Positions 18,734-27,689 are shown, counted from the first letter of the stretch. The stretch: 64,000 nt of DNA from Devosia rhodophyticola (GCF_028816475.1 NZ_CP118247.1:2410001-2474000), one strand, 5' to 3'. Program-made: numbers and translations. Notes: a model not told the origin generated them from the letters alone.

Positions 18734-20647
18734 ATGAGTGCATTGGCGTTATTTCAGCGGTTCATTACCTGGTTGACGCCAGCGGTGTTGCTGCATGATT
18801 TGCATACGCGCAAGCGGGTGCAGATGTTTATTGTCAGCCATGTGTTCGGGCCGTTCATTGCTGCACCGATCCCGATCTTTTTGTCGATCGCGGATCCCAA
18901 TCCATCACCGCACGTTCAGATCCTGGCGCTGTCAATCTTTGGATTCTGGCCATTCCTTTTGTTGGTCAAGATGTTTCCGCGCGCCTACACCCCGCTTGCC
19001 ATGGCGAGCGTGCTGAACCTGACCTTTGCTGTGTTGTGGGGGTCATTTCACTATGGTGGCACTTCCTCGCCATTCCTGATGTGGCTCGTGCTGACCCCGC
19101 TCCTGGCGTTCATGTATCTGGGGTCGACGTGGGCAGCCCGTATTTTCGTTTTTGTCCAGATTACGGCAGGTTTGGGCGCGTTTTACGGCTTTTACCTTGT
19201 GTCGAGCTTTCCCGAGAACATTCCGGTTGAGAAAATGGTGGTGGCAGGGATCCTGTCGGCGCTGGGCTCCAACATCTATGTGTTCATGATGGCGGCCTAC
19301 TATTCGAGCGTGGTGGATAGCCAGTCCGAATTGATCAAGGAAGTCGAGCGGCATCAAGGGACACTCAAGATGCTAACAACCTCCAAGGAAGAGGCGGAAC
19401 GGGCCAACGGCGCCAAGTCAGAATTTTTGGCCAAGATGAGCCACGAGTTGCGCACACCGCTCAATGCGGTTTTGGGATATTCGGAAATTCTACTTGAAGA
19501 TGCCGAGTTGGACGGGCGGGGCGAGCAGATTGCCGATTTGCAAAAGATCAGCGCCGCCGGCAAACATCTGCTGGCCATGGTCAATGATATTCTCGATATA
19601 TCCAAGATCGAAGCGGGCAAGATGGCACTTTATCTGGAGTCGGTTGATCTGGATACGTTGATCGACGAAATCGACGCGACGGCGCGGCCGCTGGCATTCA
19701 AGAATACCAATACATTCAGTGTTGAGCGGGGCGAAGATCTGGGCACGATCCGGGCCGATGCAACAAAGCTCAGGCAGGCGGTATTCAATCTTCTGTCCAA
19801 CGCTGCAAAATTTACGCAGAACGGCCACATCACGCTTTCTGTGGAGCGACGGACTGAAATTGATGGCGACTGGGTCGAAATTGCGGTGCGCGATACCGGA
19901 ATCGGCATTTCTGCCGAACAGCAAAAAGCACTGTTCAACAATTTCGCTCAGGCCAGCTCGCAGATATCGGCAGTCTATGGGGGCACTGGCCTGGGACTGT
20001 CGTTGAGCCAGAATTTGTGCCGTCTGATGGGCGGCGAAATTCACATTTCCAGCGAGTTGGGCAAAGGATCGCGTTTTGCCATCCGGCTGCCGACGAAGGT
20101 GGTTCAGACGGTGTCGCTGGCGCAGGACAATGCTCAATCTGGCGGCAACAGCGAAGCGGCCCAGGATGCCATGGTTGCCGAAGCGGAGGCAGATGAGCGC
20201 GAACGGCAGACAGCTGCCTCGGGACTGACCGGCCATTTGAGCAACCATGACAAGCGCAAGCGAGTTTTGCTGGTGGATGATGATCGCAATTTTCTGGAAC
20301 TGGCCGAACGCCTGTTCATCAAGGCGGGCTACCAGCCGATTTGCACCGATGCGCCGCAATCAGCACTGCAGATTGCACGCGCAGTACATCCAGATGCGGT
20401 TTTTCTCGACATCCTGATGCCAGGGTTCGATGGATGGGACGTTTTGGCGGCGCTGCGCAGCGATCCGGCCACTGCGGACATCCCAGTATTCATGATTTCC
20501 ATATTGTCCGAGCGCGCCAAGGCAATTTCGGCGGGAGCGGACGGTATTGTGATGAAGCCGCTTGATGCGGCGAAGGTCAAGGCGGCCATTGCCGGGATCA
20601 AGGCGGCGCGGCCTTCTGCTGCGCAGGGCGAGGCACATGCCTCCTAA
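18734..20647 (+). CDS. Six-TM hybrid sensor histidine kinase with C-terminal receiver
   Basis: A 637-residue protein. Residues about 30-190 hold six hydrophobic segments with short loops and no large periplasmic domain, so it may sense a membrane-soluble or small signal. Then come a short coiled coil, HisKA with SHELRTPLN (His237), HATPase_c with NLLSNAAKF, DTGIGI and GGTGLGLSLS, a charged linker (about 460-510) and a receiver domain with VLLVDDD and phospho-acceptor Asp559 (FLDILMP). A stand-alone receiver follows 27 bases later and an alpha-oxoamine synthase gene with another receiver is convergent. The topology (six TM, HisKA, HATPase, REC) is that of CqsS/LqsS autoinducer sensors, but many other kinases share it, so the ligand is unknown. 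Confidence 0.88.
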   Translation: MSALALFQRFITWLTPAVLLHDLHTRKRVQMFIVSHVFGPFIAAPIPIFLSIADPNPSPHVQILALSIFGFWPFLLLVKMFPRAYTPLAMASVLNLTFAVLWGSFHYGGTSSPFLMWLVLTPLLAFMYLGSTWAARIFVFVQITAGLGAFYGFYLVSSFPENIPVEKMVVAGILSALGSNIYVFMMAAYYSSVVDSQSELIKEVERHQGTLKMLTTSKEEAERANGAKSEFLAKMSHELRTPLNAVLGYSEILLEDAELDGRGEQIADLQKISAAGKHLLAMVNDILDISKIEAGKMALYLESVDLDTLIDEIDATARPLAFKNTNTFSVERGEDLGTIRADATKLRQAVFNLLSNAAKFTQNGHITLSVERRTEIDGDWVEIAVRDTGIGISAEQQKALFNNFAQASSQISAVYGGTGLGLSLSQNLCRLMGGEIHISSELGKGSRFAIRLPTKVVQTVSLAQDNAQSGGNSEAAQDAMVAEAEADERERQTAASGLTGHLSNHDKRKRVLLVDDDRNFLELAERLFIKAGYQPICTDAPQSALQIARAVHPDAVFLDILMPGFDGWDVLAALRSDPATADIPVFMISILSERAKAISAGADGIVMKPLDAAKVKAAIAGIKAARPSAAQGEAHAS

Positions 20648-20674
20648 CATTTAGTCTGGAAAGGAGCGACAAAT

Positions 20675-21070
20675 ATGGCTCTGGTACTTATTGTCGAAGA
20701 CAATCCGATCAATCGCGACGTCCTTGGACGGCGGCTCGAGCGGCGCGGCTTTTCCATTCGGTTTGCCGTTGACGGGCCTAGTGGCATTGCCGAAGCCAAG
20801 GCACTGATGCCTGACGTTATTCTGATGGATATCGGGCTGGGGGAAATGGATGGCTGTGAGGCGACGCGGCGGATTTGCGCGATTCCCGAAACTGCAGGCA
20901 TCCCCATCATTGCCTTGACAGCGAGTGCTTTTGAATCGGACCGGGCCAAGGCATTGGCGGCGGGCTGTGTTGACTTCGACACCAAACCAGTCGATTTGCC
21001 GCGGCTGTTGGGTAAGCTGGAACTGGTGTTGAAAGACAGGATGCCAGCCTCGGCACAAGGCGCTGCCTGA
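20675..21070 (+). CDS. Stand-alone response regulator receiver (CheY/DivK type)
   Basis: A 131-residue single receiver domain: acidic pair E8-D9, phospho-acceptor Asp52 (VILMDIGL), conserved Thr in IIALTAS and Lys in DTKPVD. There is no output domain, so it must act through protein contacts or in a phosphorelay. It lies 27 bases after the hybrid kinase with an AAGGAG-like site before its ATG, so it is very probably co-transcribed with and phosphorylated by that kinase. Confidence 0.88.
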   Translation: MALVLIVEDNPINRDVLGRRLERRGFSIRFAVDGPSGIAEAKALMPDVILMDIGLGEMDGCEATRRICAIPETAGIPIIALTASAFESDRAKALAAGCVDFDTKPVDLPRLLGKLELVLKDRMPASAQGAA

Positions 21071-21102
21071 TCCCTTAGCCGACCTTCTTTCAAGGAAAAC
21101 AC

Positions 21103-21134
21103 AAAGCCCGCCCGGAATACCGGGCGGGCTTTTT
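21103..21134. terminator. Bidirectional intrinsic terminator between convergent receivers
   Basis: Thirteen-base arms AAAGCCCGCCCGG and CCGGGCGGGCTTT enclose AATA, with a T tract on the plus strand and a partly T-rich flank on the minus strand. It separates the kinase-receiver operon from the minus-strand receiver of the synthase operon. Confidence 0.88.
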
Positions 21135-21151
21135 TAGTCAGACCTCGTTGA

Positions 21152-21547
21152 TCAACCGGCTTTTGCCAGCTTCAGATATTGCCCCAGGTTCTGGCGTAAA
21201 GCCTGGAAATTGAGGGGCTTCTGATGAATGTGGGGCCGGTTCAGCCCCAGGGCCTCGGCGGCGCGTTGTGCCGTTTGCAGGGTTGCTTCGTCCTGGCCTG
21301 AAACGATTATCAGTTGGCCGGGGTAATTGCGCTCAGCCAACAATCGGAACAGCTCGAATGCGTCGATATGGGGCATCGTCAAATCGACCGCCATAACGTC
21401 AGGTTTGAGCGCGGCGACGAGGTTGGTAACGCCGCGCGGGTCTGATGTTGCAAAGGCTTCATAGCCACACCGTTCGGCGACGCGCACGATCAGCTCTGCT
21501 GATGCTGCGTCATCGTCAACGGCAAGGAGTTTTGGCGCATTAGACAC
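21152..21547 (-). CDS. Stand-alone response regulator receiver, downstream of the synthase
   Basis: A 131-residue receiver domain with LAVDDD, phospho-acceptor Asp55 (MAVDLTMPH), Ser in IIVSGQD and Lys in HQKPLN. No effector domain. It begins 12 bases after the alpha-oxoamine synthase on the same strand, so the two form an operon. With the hybrid kinase and the convergent receiver it makes three receiver domains in less than 4 kb, suggesting a branched relay; no HPt domain is visible. Confidence 0.86.
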   Translation of the reverse strand: MSNAPKLLAVDDDAASAELIVRVAERCGYEAFATSDPRGVTNLVAALKPDVMAVDLTMPHIDAFELFRLLAERNYPGQLIIVSGQDEATLQTAQRAAEALGLNRPHIHQKPLNFQALRQNLGQYLKLAKAG

Positions 21548-21559
21548 GTCCGGTTCCCC

Positions 21560-22918
21560 CTAAGCTGCGTGTGAGTCGGTGGTGCGGGCGCGCGCTTCGT
21601 TGTTCTCGCCCTCATGACCCAAACGGTATTCAAGATCGGCATCGCGCATCGCCTTGCTGAGGATTTCGACGACCTGATCAATGTCAGACCGGTTGTGCGA
21701 CGCCATGACCTGGAAGCGGAACCGTGCCCCGCCCTGCGGAACGGCCGGATATTCGACCAGATTGGCAATGCCGCCGAGTGCTGCCAGATGACGCGAGGCA
21801 AAGCGGCCCATGGCTTCGGTGCCAATACGAACCGGCACGATTGGTGATGGATCACCCATGGTCTCGAGGCCTGCTGCGGCCATCTGGGCGCGCAGGTAAA
21901 GAATATTGTCCATGAGTTTGCGGCGAAGCGACTTGCCCTCGCTGGAGCGTACGATTTCAAGTGCCTTCAATACGGTTGCCGCCTGAACGGGGGAAAGCGC
22001 ATTGGAAAAAGTGTGGGTGGCGCTGTAATATTTCAAATATTCAGCGGTGGCTTTTTCTTTTACGGCAATGAAACCGCCATTTGAGGCAAAAGTCTTTGAG
22101 AAGCTGCCGATAATGATGTCGGCTGCGCTGAGCATACCCTGCAATCCCAGATGTCCCCGACCATCATCGCCGATCGAGCCGAGGTCATGTGCGCAGTCAA
22201 CGAGAAGGGTTGCATTGTACTGATCGCAAATGGCACGCATCGCGCCCAGGTTCGGTGTATCCGAATGCATCGAAAAGAGGCTTTCGGTAACAACGAGAAT
22301 GCCGTTTTGAGTGTCGTTGGCCCGGATGCGTTCAAGCTTGCGGGTCAAGGCATCAAGATTGAGGTGCCCGTGATAATGGATATTCTGAGTGGCCGCTTTC
22401 GAGCCTTCCTGCAGGCAGGAATGGGCCAAAATGTCGAGCACCACATGGTCATTGGCGCGGACGAAGCCCTGCACCGAAGCGTAGCCGGCCGACCAGCCAG
22501 TGGGGTAAAGTACAATTTCACGCCCGCCCATGAAATCGGACAGGGCGTTTTCAAGACGCAAAGAATTTGAAGTATTGCCTAAAAGGGCACCGGATCCCGC
22601 GCTATGGACGCCAAACTCACCAATAGCATCGATTGCGGCCTGCTTGATTGCTGGGTGCGAGGACAGGCTCAAATAGTCCTGACTGGCGAAATTGATGCCG
22701 CTGAACTGTTCGCCGGAATCGCTCATCGCATCGCAACGCGCCTTCGGGGCGCTGGCTGTCGAGCGGGCGTATGGCCATAGACCATGGTCACGGCGGTCAT
22801 TCTGCCAAGCATAAAACGGGGCAACGCGACCCAATAGATCTGCGCCTTCGGGGGCGCGGAAATCGCGCAGGCTACCAGTCAATACACTCTCAGGGACGGG
22901 ACTAACATTCTTGTTCAT
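21560..22918 (-). CDS. Alpha-oxoamine synthase-family PLP enzyme (CqsA/SPT/AONS-like)
   Basis: A protein of about 452 residues in the fold-type I alpha-oxoamine synthase family, which condenses an amino acid with an acyl-CoA. Visible family marks: FASQDYLSLSSHP, SAGSGALLGNT, a PLP-stacking His in AHSCLQEG (His166) and the Schiff-base Lys275 in SFSKTFAS. The usual D-E-x-H-S block reads DCAHDLG (241-247), an unusual variant. An extra 70 residues precede the catalytic core. Start MNKNV is chosen for its GGAG site seven bases upstream. It is co-transcribed with a receiver and faces a hybrid kinase operon. Members include CqsA/LqsA (alpha-hydroxyketone signals), serine palmitoyltransferase and KBL; the substrate cannot be told here. 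Confidence 0.8.
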   Translation of the reverse strand: MNKNVSPVPESVLTGSLRDFRAPEGADLLGRVAPFYAWQNDRRDHGLWPYARSTASAPKARCDAMSDSGEQFSGINFASQDYLSLSSHPAIKQAAIDAIGEFGVHSAGSGALLGNTSNSLRLENALSDFMGGREIVLYPTGWSAGYASVQGFVRANDHVVLDILAHSCLQEGSKAATQNIHYHGHLNLDALTRKLERIRANDTQNGILVVTESLFSMHSDTPNLGAMRAICDQYNATLLVDCAHDLGSIGDDGRGHLGLQGMLSAADIIIGSFSKTFASNGGFIAVKEKATAEYLKYYSATHTFSNALSPVQAATVLKALEIVRSSEGKSLRRKLMDNILYLRAQMAAAGLETMGDPSPIVPVRIGTEAMGRFASRHLAALGGIANLVEYPAVPQGGARFRFQVMASHNRSDIDQVVEILSKAMRDADLEYRLGHEGENNEARARTTDSHAA

Positions 22919-23135
22919 GACGCTCTCCATTATGTGCGGCCTTTCTGGCCATCTGAAGAGCAATCTAGTTCTTGACTTTAAAAATCGACTTAAGCGCTGA
23001 GGTTTATTTTTGGTAACTTCGTATATTGGTCTGAATGCTTAACAATGCGCTATTGCTGGGCTAAACCATCTATTTACATTTGCTGATCGTAATCATGCAT
23101 ACATATTCTTAATCGCTGTCTGGCAATTTCGTCTC

Positions 23136-25556
23136 ATGAGAGTCAATATACCCACCGCCATATCCCGGATTGGCATGACAATTGATAACTTGATCGACCG
23201 GGCAATTGGCGCGGAAGACCTTAAACCGCACGTGCGCGCTCGTCTCCTTGAAGAGCAGATGGCGTCGCTGTGGGTGATTCTACCGATCGTGGTTTGTGCC
23301 TCAACGTTGGTTTCAGCCATATTTGTGATCGTCTGCCGGGATTCGATGGCGTTTGCACCGATCCTGACCTGGGCTGCCATTATTTGGTTGTTCAATATTC
23401 CAATTCTGCATGTGTATCTGGCGCGGCGCGGCAATATTGACGAGTTGGATGCAGATTCAGCGCAACGAATATCGCGTGCCGTTGTTGTTGTGTCGGTCCT
23501 TTGCGGAGCCCTGTGGGGCATTGGCTTCCACATTCTGCCGATTGCCGAGTATGTTCAGATACGCCAGATCGCAACTGTGGGAATTGGTGGAATCTTGTTC
23601 GTGGGGCTTGTCGCCCTGATCAACTATCCCCAAGCGCTCATCGGATTTGTCACGATGATCCTGGCCGGTGCTCTTTTTGCGCGCCCGCAACTCGAGGCAA
23701 TAGATGACTTCTGGCTGCGGGGCATCCTGCTCTTGAGTCTTGTGGGCTGCACCATCCTCATCTGCCTTCGTCATGCGCGCCATTTCGTCGAGCATCGCGG
23801 TTCGCTCAATCAGGTTCAGGAAAAAGGCGAAATCATCGGCCTGTTGTTGCGCGAATTTGAATCGACTGCTTCGAACTGGATCTGGGGATTTGACAAGGAT
23901 GGCGGCATTGATCGGCTGTCGGTAGGTTTTTCGGCCGCAACCGGGGTAAGCGAGAGCGATCTGCTGGGCGCTGATTTCCTGCATTTCCTGCGCTGCATTA
24001 CGCCAGAAAATGATCCATTCATGGCCCAGATCGAAATGGACTGCAAAGAACGCGCAACCTTTCAGGATGTCGAATTGCAGGTCCTGGCCAGTGGGCACGA
24101 ATGCTGGTGGAGCCTGACAGGCAAGCCGGTATTTGATCACGCCCAAAATTATCTGGGCTATATCGGGACTGTCGCGGACATTTCGGCGCGCAAAGCTGCC
24201 GAACAGCGCATTACAAGGCTAGCCCATCATGATGTGATGACCGGGCTGCTCAACCGTACCAGGTTCACCGAACATCTCAATAATTGTGTGGCGCGGCTCG
24301 AGCGCTATGGCGCGCCGTTCTCGGTGCTGTTTCTTGATCTGGACCAATTCAAGTCGGTCAATGACAGTCGCGGCCACATGGTAGGCGATAAACTATTGGC
24401 GGCGGTGGCCCATCGCATTACCGCCGCTGCGCGGGACACCGATATTGTTGCGCGTTTGGGGGGCGATGAGTTCGCCATCATATTGCCTAATGATTGCAGC
24501 CCCGAGGGCAATGCTTCGCTGGCACAGCGGCTAATCAACTCGATCAATCAGACGTTCCAGATTGAGGATGAAGAGGTCAATATCGGGATCAGTGTCGGCA
24601 TTGCCATGGCGCCGATCAATGGGACGCGTCCGGACCAGATTTTGCGTAATGCCGATCTGGCGCTTTATCGGGCCAAGGCGGACGGGCGTTCGGTGTTCCG
24701 ATTTTTTGAAAGCCAGATGGATTCCGATGCGCGCGAGCGGCGGATGCTGGAAGTTGAATTGCGCGATGCGCTCAAGAACAAGGAGCTTGAGCTTTACTAT
24801 CAGCCGCTGATTTCGGCTGTTGATCGGCGGCCCATGGGCTTTGAGGCGCTAATTCGGTGGAACCATCCGATCCGGGGTCTTGTGCCGCCGGCAGAATTCA
24901 TTCCCCTGGCGGAGCGGTCCAGCCTGATTGTTGAGATTGGCGACTGGACCATAGAGCAGGCGTGCCGTGCAGCGGCAAGTTGGCCGACCGGCATGACGGT
25001 TGCGGTTAATATGTCGGCCAAGCATTTTCGGCTTTCCGATATTGCTCAAGTGGTCAAAAAGGCACTGGCCAACAGCGGGCTTGAATCAAACCGGCTGGAA
25101 ATCGAGATTACCGAAGGTCTGTTGATGGAAAATCCCGAAGAGGTGACCATCAAGCTGGCCGAAATTCGCGATCTAGGGGTGACCCTGGCCATGGACGATT
25201 TTGGCACCGGCTATTCCAGCCTCAGCTATCTGCTAAAATTTCCGTTCGACAAGATCAAGATCGACAAGTCGTTTATCGATGCCTCGTCCCAGGATCCGGC
25301 AGCCCGCGACATTCTCAAGGCTATCGCTTCGCTGGGCAAAACGCTCAATCTGCGGATTACTGCTGAAGGTGTGGAGACAGCCGAGCAGGCCGATTTCCTG
25401 TCCACCATTGCCTGTCATCAGTTACAGGGTTTCCATTTCTCGCCGCCGCTCGACAGCATCGATATGCCTCGCTATCTGCTGGCCAACGTGCCGACGAGGG
25501 AAGCCGAAGTGCGCGCTGAAGTTGAGTCAGTCCTGATGGCAAGGCGCGCCGGATAG
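23136..25556 (+). CDS. Membrane diguanylate cyclase/phosphodiesterase (PAS-GGDEF-EAL)
   Basis: An 806-residue protein. The N-terminal 225 residues hold about six TM segments (MASE-like sensor). A PAS domain with its PAC segment follows (about 245-355), then GGDEF (RLGGDEF near 441) and EAL (GFEALIRW near 568). The GGDEF motif is intact and is preceded at the right distance by an RDTD inhibitory I-site. The EAL domain keeps EAL, the DDFGTG loop and AEGVET. On sequence both halves could work, so the protein could make or break cyclic di-GMP depending on its signal. It is divergent from the synthase gene across a 217-base gap that holds only promoter-like AT-rich sequence. Confidence 0.9.
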   Translation: MRVNIPTAISRIGMTIDNLIDRAIGAEDLKPHVRARLLEEQMASLWVILPIVVCASTLVSAIFVIVCRDSMAFAPILTWAAIIWLFNIPILHVYLARRGNIDELDADSAQRISRAVVVVSVLCGALWGIGFHILPIAEYVQIRQIATVGIGGILFVGLVALINYPQALIGFVTMILAGALFARPQLEAIDDFWLRGILLLSLVGCTILICLRHARHFVEHRGSLNQVQEKGEIIGLLLREFESTASNWIWGFDKDGGIDRLSVGFSAATGVSESDLLGADFLHFLRCITPENDPFMAQIEMDCKERATFQDVELQVLASGHECWWSLTGKPVFDHAQNYLGYIGTVADISARKAAEQRITRLAHHDVMTGLLNRTRFTEHLNNCVARLERYGAPFSVLFLDLDQFKSVNDSRGHMVGDKLLAAVAHRITAAARDTDIVARLGGDEFAIILPNDCSPEGNASLAQRLINSINQTFQIEDEEVNIGISVGIAMAPINGTRPDQILRNADLALYRAKADGRSVFRFFESQMDSDARERRMLEVELRDALKNKELELYYQPLISAVDRRPMGFEALIRWNHPIRGLVPPAEFIPLAERSSLIVEIGDWTIEQACRAAASWPTGMTVAVNMSAKHFRLSDIAQVVKKALANSGLESNRLEIEITEGLLMENPEEVTIKLAEIRDLGVTLAMDDFGTGYSSLSYLLKFPFDKIKIDKSFIDASSQDPAARDILKAIASLGKTLNLRITAEGVETAEQADFLSTIACHQLQGFHFSPPLDSIDMPRYLLANVPTREAEVRAEVESVLMARRAG

Positions 25557-25566
25557 CAGTTGGCGC

Positions 25567-26568
25567 TTACGCCTCAAACTGGTCGGGCGGGACGACCAGT
25601 CGATAACTGACCAGATCGCTGTTGATTTCATATTGTGAACGGCCGCCGACCGAGAGCGGGACGATACGCTCGACCACAGCAGTGCCGAAGCGAGGCGCTG
25701 AAACGGGCAGATTACGCATGCCGCCGGTTTCCTGCCACTGCACAATGAGGGCGCCGGGATCGCTGTCGCTATAGGGATCGCAGATCCTGGCATCGATCCA
25801 GATCTGGCCGCGACCCTCTTCGGCAAGGGCGCCATAAAGGATTGCGTTGACGCCCAACTCGTGCAGGGCCAGCCCGATATGAAGCGCGGCGTTTGGCGAG
25901 AGCAGGGGATTATCGCCAGTGATGCGGATGACGGTGGGATCAGCGATCCCGAGCCGGGCAATCTGGGTGCTGGCAAGGGACTGAAACAGGGTGCCGCGCC
26001 AGTTGCTGTCGGTGACCATGTCCTGGGTGCTGGCGAGCGATTGCAGACGTCCGCGAAAACGATTGAGAAAATCGTCGATGTTGCCGGTGTGCTGAGCAGT
26101 TTGGGCGGCAACACTTTGAACGATGGCCAGCAGATTTTTTGAACGGTGGCTGACCTCGCGCATCAGTCCGGCCACGGCAAGATCGCGGGCGCGTTGTTCG
26201 GTAACATCGGTAAGGACGATGGTAATGCCGGCAAATTTTTGCTCGTCATTGTCGATGGTGAACTGGGCTTCAAAAAAACGACGTTGGCCCGTGCCGGTCG
26301 GGAGTTCAAATTCGACGATTTGGGATTCCCGGGTTTGCAGCGCTAATTCACGCGCGTCGCCAAAGCGGGCGGCGATGGATGAAGGTAAAATATCGTGATC
26401 GGCTTTGCCGATCAAATCCTTGCTTGGCCACTGTGGGGGAAGATTGTCGGCAAAATCGTATCGCCCGTCGATGCCCAGATGTAACGTAGCAACACCAACC
26501 TGCGCCAAGCCGGTCTTTAACGTGCGCAATACCAAATGATCGGCAAGGTTGGCGGAAAGCGAAGCCAT
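25567..26568 (-). CDS. PAS-containing HWE-family sensor kinase, EcfG-promoter linked
   Basis: A 333-residue soluble kinase: PAS domain about 30-125, then an HWE/HisKA_2 domain with the phospho-acceptor block REVSHRSKNLLA (His141), and an HWE-type ATPase with GLALHELGVNAILYGAL. Kinases of this family commonly phosphorylate PhyR. It lies just downstream of phyR on the same strand but behind phyR's terminator, and has its own perfect EcfG-type promoter 170 bases ahead of the start, so it should be stress-induced and could feed back on the response. ATG is preceded by an AGGGA site. Confidence 0.88.
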   Translation of the reverse strand: MASLSANLADHLVLRTLKTGLAQVGVATLHLGIDGRYDFADNLPPQWPSKDLIGKADHDILPSSIAARFGDARELALQTRESQIVEFELPTGTGQRRFFEAQFTIDNDEQKFAGITIVLTDVTEQRARDLAVAGLMREVSHRSKNLLAIVQSVAAQTAQHTGNIDDFLNRFRGRLQSLASTQDMVTDSNWRGTLFQSLASTQIARLGIADPTVIRITGDNPLLSPNAALHIGLALHELGVNAILYGALAEEGRGQIWIDARICDPYSDSDPGALIVQWQETGGMRNLPVSAPRFGTAVVERIVPLSVGGRSQYEINSDLVSYRLVVPPDQFEA

Positions 26569-26736
26569 GGCATTCCCTTAAGACTGGACCGAACGAAATA
26601 ATGGCTTCGGCACGGGTTCATTTCGCCTTCGCACCGGCGGTAAAAACCAATTTGGGTATGCCAGATGTCGAGGCCGTGACCAGAAATGCGAGAGCAAAAT
26701 CGGGCATAGAAGTTCTCCCGTTCTAACTGCAGATAT

Positions 26737-26761
26737 AACGAATTGGGTGTTGTCGGGTTCC
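26737..26761 (-). promoter_or_regulatory. EcfG-type promoter for the HWE kinase
   Basis: On the minus strand the sequence reads GGAAC (26761-26757), sixteen bases, then CGTT (26740-26737), an exact match to the alphaproteobacterial EcfG/sigma-T consensus GGAAC-N16/17-CGTT. It sits between the phyR terminator and the kinase start and implies a leader of about 160 bases. Confidence 0.75.
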
Positions 26762-26771
26762 CGAAATGGAT

Positions 26772-26795
26772 AAAAAAGGCCCGGTCGCCCGGGCC
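26772..26795 (-). terminator. Intrinsic terminator after phyR
   Basis: GGCCCGG (26778-26784) pairs with CCGGGCC (26789-26795) round a four-base loop; on the minus strand the stem is followed by six T. It lies 27 bases after the phyR stop. Confidence 0.85.
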
Positions 26796-26821
26796 AAATC
26801 CGATCACAATTTTCTATAGGC

Positions 26822-27616
26822 TCACGCTGCGGCGCGAGAGCCCTCTTCAAAGAACAGGGCCTGGCTGATCAACGCTTTGACCATGTCCGGATTGAACGGC
26901 TTGGTCACAAGAAAAGTCGGCTCGGGGCGCTCGCCGGTCAAAAGACGCTCAGGGAATGCGGTGATGAAGATGACGGGTACCGAATGTTCGTTGAGAATAT
27001 CGTTGACCGCGTCGATGCCCGAACTGCCGTCAGCAAGCTGGATATCGGCAAGAATCATTTTGGGTTGGCTCTGTGCGAAAAGCGCCACCGCTTCCTTATG
27101 GGTACGGGCAACGCTGACGACCTTGTGGCCAAGGCTTTCAACCAGCTGTTCGATATCCATGGCGATCAGCGGTTCGTCCTCGATGATCATGATTTCGGTG
27201 GCGACCTGTCGCGAAATTTCCATCGAGGCGTCGTCGAGAAGTTTTGAAAATTCCGGGTTCGACACGCTCAATATCTCGGCGGCCTGGGAGTGACTGAACC
27301 CTTCGACAGCCACGAGCAGAAAGGCCTGTCGGGCGCGCGGAGAAAGGGTTGCAAGATTGGTTGCAGCGCGTTGCTCCCAGGCAAAATTTGAAGCAGGCTC
27401 GGGAACGCGAATGCTGGAGGACGAAAAAATGGTCGAAAACAGCTTGTAGAGCGAGATGCGATCATTGGACGCTTCGGGGAACAGGGAAACATCGGCGATT
27501 AACGCTTCGAGAACCGCTGCAACATAGGCGTCGCCCGAGGTTTGCGAGCCTGTGCTGGCGCGGGAAAACCGGCGCAAATATGGCAGGTGCGGTGCGATCC
27601 GCGTAGATAAAGTCAT
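26822..27616 (-). CDS. phyR: PhyR, general stress response regulator
   Basis: A 264-residue protein with an N-terminal sigma-factor-like domain (about 5-135) and a C-terminal receiver (phospho-acceptor Asp191 in ILADIQL; FITAFPERLLTGERPEP and TKPF typical of the FAT GUY receivers). When phosphorylated, the sigma-like half captures the anti-sigma NepR and frees EcfG. MTLST at 27616 is chosen for its GGGGAG site eight bases upstream; the longer frame has none. A perfect EcfG-type promoter lies 41 bases upstream, so phyR is positively autoregulated. Divergent from nepR-ecfG, the usual locus layout. Confidence 0.97.
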   Translation of the reverse strand: MTLSTRIAPHLPYLRRFSRASTGSQTSGDAYVAAVLEALIADVSLFPEASNDRISLYKLFSTIFSSSSIRVPEPASNFAWEQRAATNLATLSPRARQAFLLVAVEGFSHSQAAEILSVSNPEFSKLLDDASMEISRQVATEIMIIEDEPLIAMDIEQLVESLGHKVVSVARTHKEAVALFAQSQPKMILADIQLADGSSGIDAVNDILNEHSVPVIFITAFPERLLTGERPEPTFLVTKPFNPDMVKALISQALFFEEGSRAAA

Positions 27617-27656
27617 CAACAATACTCCCCAGGTGACGCTATGGTACAATGCTGCA

Positions 27657-27681
27657 AACGCGGGATTGGCAATTCCGTTCC
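27657..27681 (-). promoter_or_regulatory. EcfG-type promoter for phyR
   Basis: Minus strand GGAAC (27681-27677), sixteen bases, CGTT (27660-27657). Exact consensus, placed 41 bases before the phyR start codon. Confidence 0.85.
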
Positions 27682-27689
27682 GTTAGGAT

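Noticed and set aside
19490..20359. 289-codon minus-strand frame inside the hybrid kinase
   Set aside because: Antisense shadow with no start signal or domain.
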